Shown here piece after piece: positions 54,971 through 64,000 of a stretch of 64,000 nucleotides of DNA. Position 1 is the first letter of the stretch. The number at the start of each line of letters is the position of its first letter. Source of the DNA: Aegilops tauschii subsp. strangulata (taxonomy: Eukaryota > Streptophyta > Magnoliopsida > Poales > Poaceae); contig NC_053037.3 of the NCBI RefSeq assembly GCF_002575655.3, positions 449,717,793-449,781,792 on the forward strand, given 5' to 3'. The translations under genes and the position numbers were made by a program. The notes under the pieces are model-generated. The model was not told the origin of the DNA. It did no database searches and saw only the letters and a list, made by a program, of their open reading frames with translations.

Positions 54971-56110
54971 GTCATGAACTAGGTAGTTCTCTTCGTGACG
55001 GTGCACTTGACAGGAGGCATAAGCAATCACTCTGCGCTCTTGCATAAGGACACAACCTAAACCTTGGCGGGAGGCGTCGCAATAGATGACGAAATCCTTT
55101 TGGGATCCGGAGGAGCAAGCACTGGGGCAGAAGTCAGTTTGTCCTTTAGTGCCTGGAAACTTTCCTAACACTTTTTAGTCCAATCAAACTTAACGCCTTT
55201 GCGAAGCAGATTAATTAGCGGCTTGGCGATCTTGGAGAAGTTCTCAATGAATCGGCAGCAATAGCTGGTGAGTCCAGTAAAGAATGGCCTAAACTCGTTC
55301 GGGGTTGACGGGAATACCATCCTTGGAGATCACATGCCAAGGTAGGTTACTTCAGGTAACCAGAATTCGCACTTGGAATACTTGGCATAAAGTTGATGCT
55401 CTCGAAGCTTTTCCAGAACAAGTCGAAGATGTTCAACACGTTCTTCTCTGTTCTTGGAGTATACAAGAATATCATCCAAATAAACCACGACGAACTTGTC
55501 GAGGTATTCCATGAATATGTAGTTCATCAGACGAGAGAATGTCGCTGGAGCATTGGTTAAGCTGAAAGACATGACGGTGTACTCCTATGAAACATAGTGA
55601 GTCACGAAGGCGATCTTAGGAGTATCCTCTTCATGCACCCGGATCTAGTGGTAACCCGACCTCAAGTCGAGTTTAGAGAATACAGTTGATCCAGCAACTT
55701 TATCATACAGATCATTGATCCGAGGAAGGGGATATTTGTTCTAAATTGTATCTTGGTTGATAGGGCGGTAGTCTTCGACCAAACGGTCCGTACCATCCTT
55801 CTTCTTGACAAAGAGAGAAGGTGCTCCCCAAGCAGAGGAACTTGGACAAATGAAACCATTGCGAAGAGATTTGTCGATTTCCTCCTTAAGCTCAAGAAGT
55901 TCATGAGGTGGCATCTTGTAGGGTCGTTTGGCGAGAGGAATGGTGCCTGGTTTCAAGTCGATGACGAACTCGACAGCCCGAGCAGGGGGTATTCCTGGAA
56001 GTTCTTCTGGAAAGACATCTTGGAAGTCGCGAACAACTGGAATCTTTTCAATTCCCTCAAGAGGTGCTGCATTCAACGCATTCAAGGCATAAATTCGTGC
56101 TTCGGCATTT
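54971..56110 (-). pseudogene. pol: chromovirus C2: reverse transcriptase and RNase H start
   Basis: Minus strand. RT begins near 56085 ([54 protein letters not shown]). It loses frame near 55740 and 55600 and carries the catalytic YLDD at 55471-55482 ([18 protein letters not shown]). RNase H starts with FVIYCDASRQGLGCVL (about 55090) and stops at the X insertion, in the middle of an EENYLVHD motif whose continuation is at 48312. Stops in RT make it inactive. Confidence 0.82.
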
Positions 56111-57520
56111 CGAACAAGATGAGCATGGTAGCTTACTATCTCATTGGAAGGATGTTGGAGATGAACACCTTTTGGTGGCGCAAACGATGGAAGAAGTATG
56201 TGCTTTCAACCATTCCATTCCCAGAATGAGGTCAATATTGGAAGACTCCAAAATAAGAGAAACATGGAATTCCAACCCTTCAATTTCAACAGGGACGTCG
56301 CGACCAATCATGGTGGTTCGACACTGGCCCGCAGGGGTCGGTACCACTAGCAGGGTGTTCATGTGCTCACATCTAATGTCGTGCGCGTATGCAAAAGTTT
56401 CTGACATGAAAGAATGTGATGCTCCTGAATCAAAAAAACAGATCCTGGTACTGAATTCACAAGGAGAGTACACATCACAGTAGCATGCTGGTCTTGAGCT
56501 TCATTCAGATGAACATGATTAGCCTGACCATGGCCATAAGGTCTGGCATTGTTGTCGCGGTGCTGGTTGTTTCCACAGGCATTAGAAGGCAGAGTCAGCT
56601 GGTTCTGATTCTGAGGGTGGTTCCTGGAACGGTGACGTGGAAGGCCACACTTGAAGCATAGACCATCATTGGGGTTGGAAGAGGCTGCCTTGGTGGTGGA
56701 GGAGGCAGACGAGGTGAAGCATAGGACTGTCTTAGTGCGGGTGCAGTTGGACGATACATGCTGTGGGGGATCCAAATCCTACGCTTCTGCGATGCCGGGC
56801 CCGAAGATGAGCCAGCATCACGGTTGCGCCTGAGAGATCCCTGGTGTTCCCCAAGACCAGTCTCAACCTGAATGGCCTTGTTCACCATGGTGGCAAAGTC
56901 GGCAAAGTCGTGCACTAGAAGTGTGAGCTTGATACCTGGTTGAAGTCTGTCACGAAATTATTCCTGCCAACGAGCCTCGGTAGCAATGTCTTCTTCAGCA
57001 TAGCGGGACAAGTCAAGGAACTCCCGCTGATAAGCATCTACAAACTTGTTTCCCTGGATGAGGTTGCGGAACGCTCGCTTCTTCATGTCCATGATTCCCT
57101 GAGGAATGAAGCAGGCACGAAAAGTAGCTTAGAATTTTGGCCAAGTGACAACTATTCCAGCAGGTTGGTACACCTGTGGCTGTCCCACCATTGAGCAGCG
57201 GGGCCTTCGAGGAAGAAGTATGCAAAGGTGACATAGCTGGCAGGGGAAACGTCAGCAGACTCCATCTCAAAAGTGATGTCGCGGAGCCAGTCATCAGCAT
57301 CAAGGGGCTGAGTTGAGCTGCGGTAGATGGTCGGGTTGAGGCACATGAAATCGTGCAGAGTAACTGGGGCTGGCTATTGATTCAGATTGGGACGAGGGAA
57401 CTAAGCCATCATTCCTTCCATGAACTGGTGATTCGGCTCAAACTGTTGTATCATTTCGGCCATGAATTCGGGCGCTAGTGGATTGTTAGCACTAGGGGCA
57501 CGACCAGCGGGTCTAACCAT
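56111..57520 (-). pseudogene. gag: chromovirus C2: gag and protease
   Basis: Minus strand, likely start ATG at 57518-57520 (MVRPAGRAPSANNPL). The capsid follows with frame changes: QPLDADDWLRDITFEMESAD and FLEGPAAQWWDS (57346-57152), FRNLIQGNKF-type text near 57060, VNKAIQVETGL near 56880. The zinc knuckle (CFKCGLPRHRSRNHP, about 56660) has His in place of the last Cys. Protease: CFFDSGASHSFMS (DSGA, about 56445). Frames shift at least four times. Confidence 0.75.
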
Positions 57521-57932
57521 CCTGCTAGAAGGTAACAGTGGTAGTTTAGCATAGAGTATTTGCATATACAAGCAATCATTCATGACGTAGCATGCACAAA
57601 GGAAGAAGTGTGATAGATACATCATAGTAGTCAAACACGACATACAGATCCACGCATAGAGTTGGATAAAATCGGTAGCATGAGTTCGGAAACAAACGCA
57701 ACTAGTCCACTAGGCGGCGTGTTGGAACGCGGTGGAGAGATACAATAAGGAGACATAGCAAAGAATATATCTACATTGGAGAAAACTGCTGGAGCGAGGA
57801 ATCTGCAAGGGACGATGTAGGGTTCCCTCGAAAAGGATCATGCGGTCCGTGAACACTATGAAGCAGATCCTAGCCCCCATTTCAAGAAAGGCGTAGTACA
57901 AATCTCTGGGTGGATGTGATCACGAGATCCTA
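57521..57932. other. C2 leader or unrelated flank
   Basis: No gene and no LTR or primer-binding site I can recognise. It may be the 5' leader of C2, which often contains an intron; the gag start is preceded by TTCTAGCAG on the minus strand, a possible acceptor. Confidence 0.35.
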
Positions 57933-58149
57933 ATGCACTGGTACGCGTCGGTGCTATACAAACGGTTTTTAACCCCTTTCCGCGACGGCATTTGGAACCG
58001 TCACAAAGTGAGTGTGGGCGATAGGGGGGTCCTTCCCACACGACCCAGAAACCGTCGGGGATATGCCCTCCTGGCACACACGCTCGGCAAAATGAGGTCG
58101 TGTATGACTGGAGAGCGCTCAAATACGGAAATACCTACAGTAGAGCTAA

Positions 58150-58545
58150 AAATACAATTATACAGGCAAAATTGTTTCCGGTCGCAAGTACATCCCACAC
58201 AGTCAGTCCCCGCTAAACGTTTCTGTTCGTATGTACATCCCACACAGTCGCTCCAAGGAAAACGTTTCGGTTCACAGGTACATCACACACAATTTTTCCC
58301 GTTAAATCGTTTGCGTTATTGAATGTATCACACACGGTCCGTAGAAGAAATTGTGTGGCAAAGGCTGTCCATCACACACAGTTTTTATGTGGAAACGTAT
58401 GCGGGAGGTGGCCTGACGCAAACAGTTTTCAAAAGAAAGTCGTGTGTGATTGTTCATTGATCCAACATGGTTTATTCCTAGAAACTGTGTGCGTTGCCTG
58501 AGGTCATCGCCCACGGTATTTTTTCAATAACCGTTTGCAATAGCA
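58150..58545. repeat. Subterminal repeats, spacing about 45 bp
   Basis: ACATCCCACACAGTC at about 58188 and 58233, ACATCACACACA at 58279, TATCACACACGG at 58325, CATCACACACAGTTTTT at 58370. Alternating with them are AAACGTTTC, AAACGTTTCGG and AAATCGTTTGCG. Confidence 0.65.
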
Positions 58546-58775
58546 AAACCCAATTAGCAGGCTAATTCCCTATTATTAATAATCCATTTAGTAATCTAAT
58601 TGACATTCATATTAAGCACATAATATATTTCATTTCCATATTAAGGAAGCAAAATTTCATAATTGAAATACATCAGAGTACAACATGATATAGCTTCAGC
58701 ACTTAGCTACCCCATTACACAACTGCATCAGCACCAAGTTTCACATGCAACATGTAGAACCTTTTGAAATTAGCA

Positions 58776-59027
58776 TCATAGACGGTATATAGACAGATGC
58801 ATCTCATCTGGAAAACTGCTGAAGCGGAAGGCGAATACTGAGCCTTCATTCATGTTGAAGGTCTTTGCAACTTTAGGCCAGTGCCTATGGATGATTGATC
58901 GTCCGTCCTTCGTCCTCTTCAGGAAAACTTCAATATTGAACCGTGGGTGTTGTATGAAGGACTTCCTCGCCTCCTGACCATAGAGGTGGTTTGAGAGGTA
59001 ATCATCAGTGAACTGCTTTGGAAAGGC
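58776..59027 (-). pseudogene. B3-domain-like exon (C-terminal part)
   Basis: On the minus strand, after a good acceptor (TTGTTTTCAG at 59028-59029), 83 codons read AFPKQFTDDYLS ... KDGRSIIHRHWPKVAKTFNMNEGSVFAFRFSS and end at TGA. The pattern 'W.KV...NMNEGSVFAF.F' fits the last strands of plant B3 DNA-binding domains. Upstream exons are not clear; 59515-59273 holds short minus-strand frames without domains. It is probably a host gene exon carried by the element, and its expression is unknown. Confidence 0.5.
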
Positions 59028-59584
59028 CTGAAAACAAGGATGTGCATAAATATCTTCTCTATATTGGAAATGGGGCAAAGGAATAAAAAAAGGCAAGGTA
59101 TAATAGTTAGTACCATCTTGTAGTGAACTGATGTCTTCTTAATTGTGCAGACAAAGATCTAGTTGTTTTTGTCGCTAATTTCTTTATCCTAACAATCTTT
59201 CTGAGTTTATTGATTTGATTGATATTCATGGACAACTCATTTTCCCATATGCAAAAAGGGTCGAACAGTGGGTCAAAACCTCTGACACCAGGACCTACAT
59301 GTGCAAGACCAAATTATTAAAAACCTAAATATTAGAATGGTTCCCGCAATTGCACAATAATGTGCTATTAGACAACGGACCATGCACGTGCTAACCTCGA
59401 TTGTAAACCTTAGTGCTTCCCATTGTTTCCCTGCAACACATATACGGTAGTTAGTCATCGGGTTAAGTAAGGGTTCGCATGCTATCAATAAAATATGTTG
59501 ATGAAAAATAAGCACATTGCAGATTCATCAGATTAATTCAAGCCACATGGAAAACCCATTTATCCAAACCAAGCATGATTAAGA

Positions 59585-60200
59585 ACTAGTAAATATAGCA
59601 CTTGTATATGTTTCTCATGTATTAAGTGCAGCCAAATTCGATTTATTCCTCACATGCACAACAATACAAAATTCTACCCACGACAATTGGTCATCGCATT
59701 GCAGAATTGAACCAAGCAGTTAACTAAACACCACAACAAATGAACCAAACATTAACTGAGCACCACATTGCACAATATAACATACTCCTAATAGAAGATC
59801 AGACAGTTAACCAAACAGTTAACTACAACCAATTGTAGCAATTGTATTTGTTTCTCATGTATTAAGTGCAGCCAAATTCGATTTATTCCTCACATGCACA
59901 ACAATACAAAATTCTACCCACGACAATTGGACATCGCATTGCAGAATTGAACCAACCATTTAACTAAACACCACAACACAAATGAACCAAACGTTAACTG
60001 AGCACCACATTTCACAATGTATAACCAAACCAAGCATGCTTGACAACTTGGAAATATAGCAATTGTATTCGTTTCTTATGTATTTTGTAAAGATAAATTC
60101 GATTTATTTCTCGCATGGAAGACAATACAAAATTGCAGCCTGAAGAATTGAATATCACATTTGTAGAATTGAACCAAACAGTTAAATGAAGATGATAACT
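59585..60200. repeat. Three tandem copies of a 220-240 bp unit
   Basis: GTTTCTCATGTATTAAGTGC with downstream CAAATTCGATTTATTCCTC and CACAATACAAAATTCTACCC occurs at about 59611 and 59851 (240 apart) almost unchanged. A more diverged third copy begins near 60057. Confidence 0.8.
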
Positions 60201-60539
60201 AATTAAAAAACAGTTAATAAATGAGCACCACACTTTAATGAAAGCTTAAGACTGTTGTCACTGGGGTGCTTGGCTAGCTAAAGCCCCCTGCTCTGCTTTA
60301 TGTTTCTTATTCGCTTCTGAACTTCTATCAAACTACTAGACTACTGCTCGGCTTCGGCCTGGTTTCTCTAATGGAAATCGGAGGGGAAACCCTCTTTTGC
60401 TCAAAAAACTACATATAGAACATATACACTAGAGCAACAGATTGCATGGTAAAATTAGATAGCCCAATTCAGTAGAATTTGTGAAGGAAAGGCAGGAGCA
60501 GCACACGCAACGGGTAAACCGAGCATGCTTAACCGGCGT

Positions 60540-60700
60540 AGCTAGCAAATGGCAAGGTGCTCCTCCAAGATCTGGGGGTCGGCACGAATGGCAGCCATCG
60601 CGACCTCGTTCGCGCTTGCGGCCATGATTTTCTTCTCCGCTGCCAAATGCTCCTTGAGATCCTGGCTATACTACGTGCACCATGGCTTAGGGCAGCACTT
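60540..60700 (-). pseudogene. Short Ala/Glu-rich coding-like segment
   Basis: The minus strand reads LKEHLAAEKKIMAASANEV then AMAAIRADPQILEEHLAIC and stops. It looks like the C-terminal end of a protein; other frames (such as 60894-60529) are Arg/Ser-rich and probably spurious. Upstream exons not resolved. Confidence 0.35.
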
Positions 60701-61294
60701 ATTTGGTGGAGGGGTCGGTGATTTGGGTGGAAGGTGTCGAGCTCGCACCGGCGGTCGGGGCATGTGGGATGTGGAAGGAAGAGGAGGATGGGGTCGGTGT
60801 GGATTACCTGCCTGGATAGACGAGGCCGAGCAGCGTCAAGGAGGGTCGCCGACAAGGAGGCAGCGGCGCTGCAAGCAAGGAGTGAAGGTTTCAACTTGGA
60901 AAGGAAGGCGGAAATAGGGGAAATGTGGCTTTTGGTAAGGGAGGGCGGGGAGGTAGATATTTCCGTGGAAGCCGAAAATTTGGAATCGCTTCAGCGAAAA
61001 AACTGGCACGCAAAGTGTCATCAAACATGGTCCCTTATTCAGAACTGTGTACGATATGTGAACATCACAAACGATTCAGATAGCTTAACCCGTGTGTGTT
61101 GAGTTTGAACGTCAAAAATTTTGGTTCTAATTTCCCTGGTTACAGTGGTCATCCACGTCATTGCATAATTTGGGTACACAAAGGAGACTAACTTCTTAAT
61201 CGAGCAAGTTCAGCAATTAAACAGAGCTAGCTGACTTAAACATTACTCTAACAAATTAAAGATCGGTGCTCTAAATTAAACAAAACAAAGAGTA

Positions 61295-61912
61295 CTAATA
61301 CGGCTGGTGCTCATCGATCTCCGCCGCCGCCTCCATGTCCAGCTCGCGCCTGACGGTCTCCTCGGGAAGGGGCTCCATGGCATCCATCGCACCATACTCG
61401 GCAAGCATCTCGCCATCCGCGTCCGCCATCTCTTTGGAAAAGGCCGCCATGAGCTGGGCGTGGGCGGACGTGATCTGGGCTTGGACGGGCTCCGTCGTTG
61501 CAAGGTACGCGGCGGAGGAACGGATGGCTGCTCGAACGCTCTCGGTGATTGCCAGCTCTTCGGTCGTGGGTTGCCGACTGTTGTCGGAGAAGCTTCGTTC
61601 GATTTGTGCGGTGACCGCCAGGAGCTGGGCGTGGGCGGCCTCGACATGGTCGTGGGCGGCCTCCATCAGGGCTAAGGCCGCCGCTGCGGAATGGACAACT
61701 ATTGTGCCGCTCTCGCCAGTTGCTATTCCCGAGGCAGATGTTGTTGCCGCCACCTGAGAAGCAACAGCGGCCGTTTGGGCTACCTTTGCCGCCCGGTCGC
61801 AGATTGCGGCCGCGCTCATGCACCTTGTTAGCACGCACATGGTGGCTGCGGCCGCGCTCTCGCCGGAGTGGGCCACCGAAGTTGCCCTCACGACGCGGGT
61901 CCACGTGCCCAT
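61295..61912 (-). CDS. Hypothetical alanine-rich protein (205 codons)
   Basis: An intact minus-strand frame, ATG at 61910-61912, TAA-type end near 61295. Ala is very frequent; two related helical segments occur (AAHAQLLAVTAQIERSF and SAHAQLMAAFSKEM), followed by an acidic C-terminus. No signal peptide, membrane segment or known domain. It sits between two subterminal-repeat zones of the CACTA-like element, which suggests it belongs to that element. Codon choice is GC-rich, unlike its AT-rich flanks. It could also be a spurious frame in GC-rich DNA. Confidence 0.42.
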   Translation of the reverse strand: MGTWTRVVRATSVAHSGESAAAATMCVLTRCMSAAAICDRAAKVAQTAAVASQVAATTSASGIATGESGTIVVHSAAAALALMEAAHDHVEAAHAQLLAVTAQIERSFSDNSRQPTTEELAITESVRAAIRSSAAYLATTEPVQAQITSAHAQLMAAFSKEMADADGEMLAEYGAMDAMEPLPEETVRRELDMEAAAEIDEHQPY

Positions 61913-62229
61913 CTTTCACCGGCGACGATTGAACAGTGAAATGATATTTGGGGAGCGAGCTAGTGTGCTTGAGACGCCGGCTGTGGACTGTAGCCGACGC
62001 ACCTTCTCGCGTAAGCCATAGGCGCACTATACATCGACGGTGCTCCAGGATATTTTGTGCTGCATCTCACACGTTGGTGATAATAAACTGTGTGTGATCT
62101 ACTTGATTTTTCATCTTGATTTGAATTACATAATGGGGTCACAGCGGCAATGGACGGTGTTTGAATTGCTAGACCTTTTATCTGGAGTGAACATGCAACT
62201 ATATGTGTGTCGTAAAAGAATTGGAATTA

Positions 62230-64000
62230 TTCAGGGTTCTTTTGAACATTTTATACATTAAATTGGTTTTCTAGCCATTTCAGGTGCACAATTCAAAATT
62301 AAACTACATGCACATTCTCCGGCGCACCAACATGGGTTGTAAAATCATATATGTGTCCATGGGTTTATGCTTATCTCCTATGCAAGAAGTGGGGATGAAA
62401 TTCGAACACCACGGCACCGTGGCTCTCCGGCAAACGTCGACGTACTTGCTTTTGTAATTCTAGTAAATCCAAAATTTGTCCGAAATTCATGAAACTTGGC
62501 ATGCTATCATGGAGCGGCATCAACATGCCATGGTAAAAAAAATTCCCATTTGGGGCAGGTTTGGGTATAAGCTTCTCATAAACCGGAGCTTCTCACAACA
62601 AGTGTGATGGTTTTGGTAGGGAACGTTTCACCTTTCTGGACGAAATGATATCCGTTGCCTCTTCTCGATATCAAATTTTTTTCCTAGTGCCAACATAGAA
62701 CAACAGGAGTGTTGTGTCAATTTTTGGGATTTTTCGGGGTTCGCTTGGACATTTTTATACATTAACTGAGTTTTCTATGCATTCATGTGCATAATTCAAA
62801 TTTGAACTACAAGCACATGCTCTAATGCATATAAATTAGTTGAAAATTCAAATATGTGTCCTTGGTTGCCTTCTTAGGTCCCATGCAAGAAATGGGAATG
62901 AATGTCAAACACCCTGCCACCGTCACTCGGCCGCAAACATTGAGATACCTGGTTTTTAAATTCTAGTAAATCCAAAACTCGTCTGAAATTCATGAAACTT
63001 GGCATGCTATCATGGAGCGGCATCAACATGCCGTGGTAAAAAATTTGTCCCATTTGGGGCAGGTTTGGGTATATGCTTCTCACAAACCAGAGCTTCTCAC
63101 AACAAGCATGTTGGTTTCGGTAGGGAACGTCCCACCTTTGGGGACGAACGATATCCATTGCCTCTTATTGCTTTCAAATTTTTTCTCGTGTCAACATAGA
63201 ACAACAGGAGTGTTGTGTCAATTTTTGTGATTTTTCGGGGTTCGTTTGGACATTTTTATGCATTAACTGAGTTTTTAATGCATTTATGTGCATAATTCAA
63301 ATTTGAACTACATGCACATGCTCCAGTGCATATAAATTGCTTGAAAAATCAAATATGTGTCCTTGGGTGCATGCTTAGGTCCCATGCAAGAAATGGGACT
63401 GAATTTCAAACATCAGGGCGCCGTTGATTGCCGGCAAAACATTTAGATGCCTTGTTTATAAATTCTAGTAAATCCAAAACTTGTCTGAAATTCATGAAAC
63501 TTGGCATGCTATCATGGAGCGGCATCAACATGTCGTGGTAAATTTTTTGTACCATTTGGGGTAGGTTTGGGTATATGATTCCCACAAACCAGAGCTTCTC
63601 ACAACAAGCATGATGGTTTCGGTAGGGAACGTCCCACCTTTGGGAACGAAACGATATCCATTGCCTCTTATCGCTTTCAATTTTTTCTTCGTGTCAACAT
63701 AGAACAACGGGAGTGATGTGTCAATTTTTGTGATTTTTCGGGGTTCGTTTGGACATTTTTATGCATTAACTGAATTTTCTATGCATTTATGTGCATAATT
63801 CAAATTTGAACTACATGCACATGCTCTAGTGCATATAAATTGGTTGAAAAATCAAATCTGTGTCATTGGGTGCATGCTTAGGTCCCATGCAAGAAATGGG
63901 AATGAATTTCAAACATCAGGGCGCCGTTGATTGCCGGCAAAACATTTAGATGCCTTGTTTATAAATTCTAGTAAATCCAAAACTTGTCTGAAATTCATGA
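62230..64000. repeat. Tandem array, 503-bp unit
   Basis: The anchor GAAATTCATGAAACTTGGCA starts at 62482, 62985, 63487 and 63990: spacing 503, 502 and 503. A diverged partial unit precedes the first (about 62230-62481). The two rightmost full units are the most alike. The array continues past the window end. No gene; short minus-strand frames within units are spurious. Confidence 0.92.

Larger units (their letters stand above)
46774..57935 (-). mobile_element. Chromovirus C2 (gypsy), 3' end lost, split by X copy 2
   Basis: Minus strand gag (57520 down), protease, RT, RNase H, integrase, with X copy 2 (48313-54970) inserted in RNase H. The sequence on both sides joins cleanly at GTCAT. The 3' end is removed by X copy 1. 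The right end, including the 5' LTR, is not recognisable; a CACTA-like terminus begins at 57936. C2 is a different copy from C1 because both contain the integrase core. Confidence 0.78.
57936..62110. mobile_element. Probable CACTA-type DNA transposon (left end)
   Basis: CACTGGTACG begins at 57936 after a possible 3-bp target copy ATG. It is followed by a 0.6-kb zone of short subterminal repeats (ACATCCCACACAG, ACATCACACACA, CATCACACACAGTTT, AAACGGTTT). A similar zone recurs at 61035-61100 and 62055-62100 (ACTGTGTGTGAT). Between lie minus-strand exons. I do not find the matching inverted terminus, so the element may end near 62.1 kb or continue through the 503-bp array beyond the window. No transposase is visible. 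Confidence 0.5.

Noticed and set aside
38912..57935. C1 and C2 as one chromovirus split by X
   Set aside because: Both contain the integrase zinc region and core, so they must be two copies.
58150..58545. Regularly spaced short repeats that could suggest a CRISPR-like array
   Set aside because: Repeats are degenerate, spacers are not unique, and the setting is the end of a DNA transposon in a plant genome; typical CACTA subterminal repeats.
62874..63158. Minus-strand frames inside the 503-bp units
   Set aside because: The frame is not kept between units and no domain is seen.

Overview
The window looks like intergenic DNA from a large, repeat-rich grass genome, most likely Triticeae (wheat, barley or a relative). 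The basis is recognition of a BARE/Angela-type copia element, several Triticeae-type gypsy LTRs and a CACTA-like element, nested in each other with visible target-site duplications (TSDs). Apart from one broken exonuclease gene I see no host gene. There are no bacterial features, rRNA, tRNA or CRISPR arrays.

Layout. 1-5462: 3' part of a BARE/Angela copia element, inserted in the 5' LTR of element A. 5463-19265: A, a Tat-lineage gypsy element with gag, protease, RT, two RNase H domains and integrase on the plus strand, and a spliced minus-strand gene of at least six exons between pol and the 3' LTR. 19266-24654: Athila-like leader scrap, then low-copy DNA holding a 3'-5' exonuclease pseudogene and small duplications. 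24655-30530: LTR fragments (Z, W) and a truncated minus-strand copia element whose LTR carries a solo LTR of family X. 30535-46773: the 3' half of X copy 1, split by element Y (32048-38911, gag-protease only), which is itself cut by chromovirus C1 (38912-about 44240). 46774-57935: chromovirus C2 (minus), split by a complete X copy 2 (48313-54970, TSD GTCAT). 57936 to about 62.1 kb: probable CACTA element with a B3-domain exon and an alanine-rich ORF. About 62.2 kb to the end: tandem array of a 503-bp unit.

How the parts relate. A, X and Y come from different families (different LTRs and gag), yet each carries or keeps traces of a minus-strand accessory gene in its 3' region. The two with a preserved 5' part (A, X) share an N-terminal domain resembling the grass 'putative gypsy-type transposon' domain, followed by an acidic or Ala/Glu-rich coiled coil; Y keeps the coiled coil and a C-terminus. 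This convergent antisense gene is the most interesting feature here. Almost every coding region is damaged by stops, frameshifts or deletions; the longest clean frame is the 1000-codon integrase-RT-RNase H part of the BARE/Angela element.

Limits: all family and domain assignments are from reading the sequence, without database search. Edges of truncated elements are approximate unless a TSD or terminal TG...CA is quoted.
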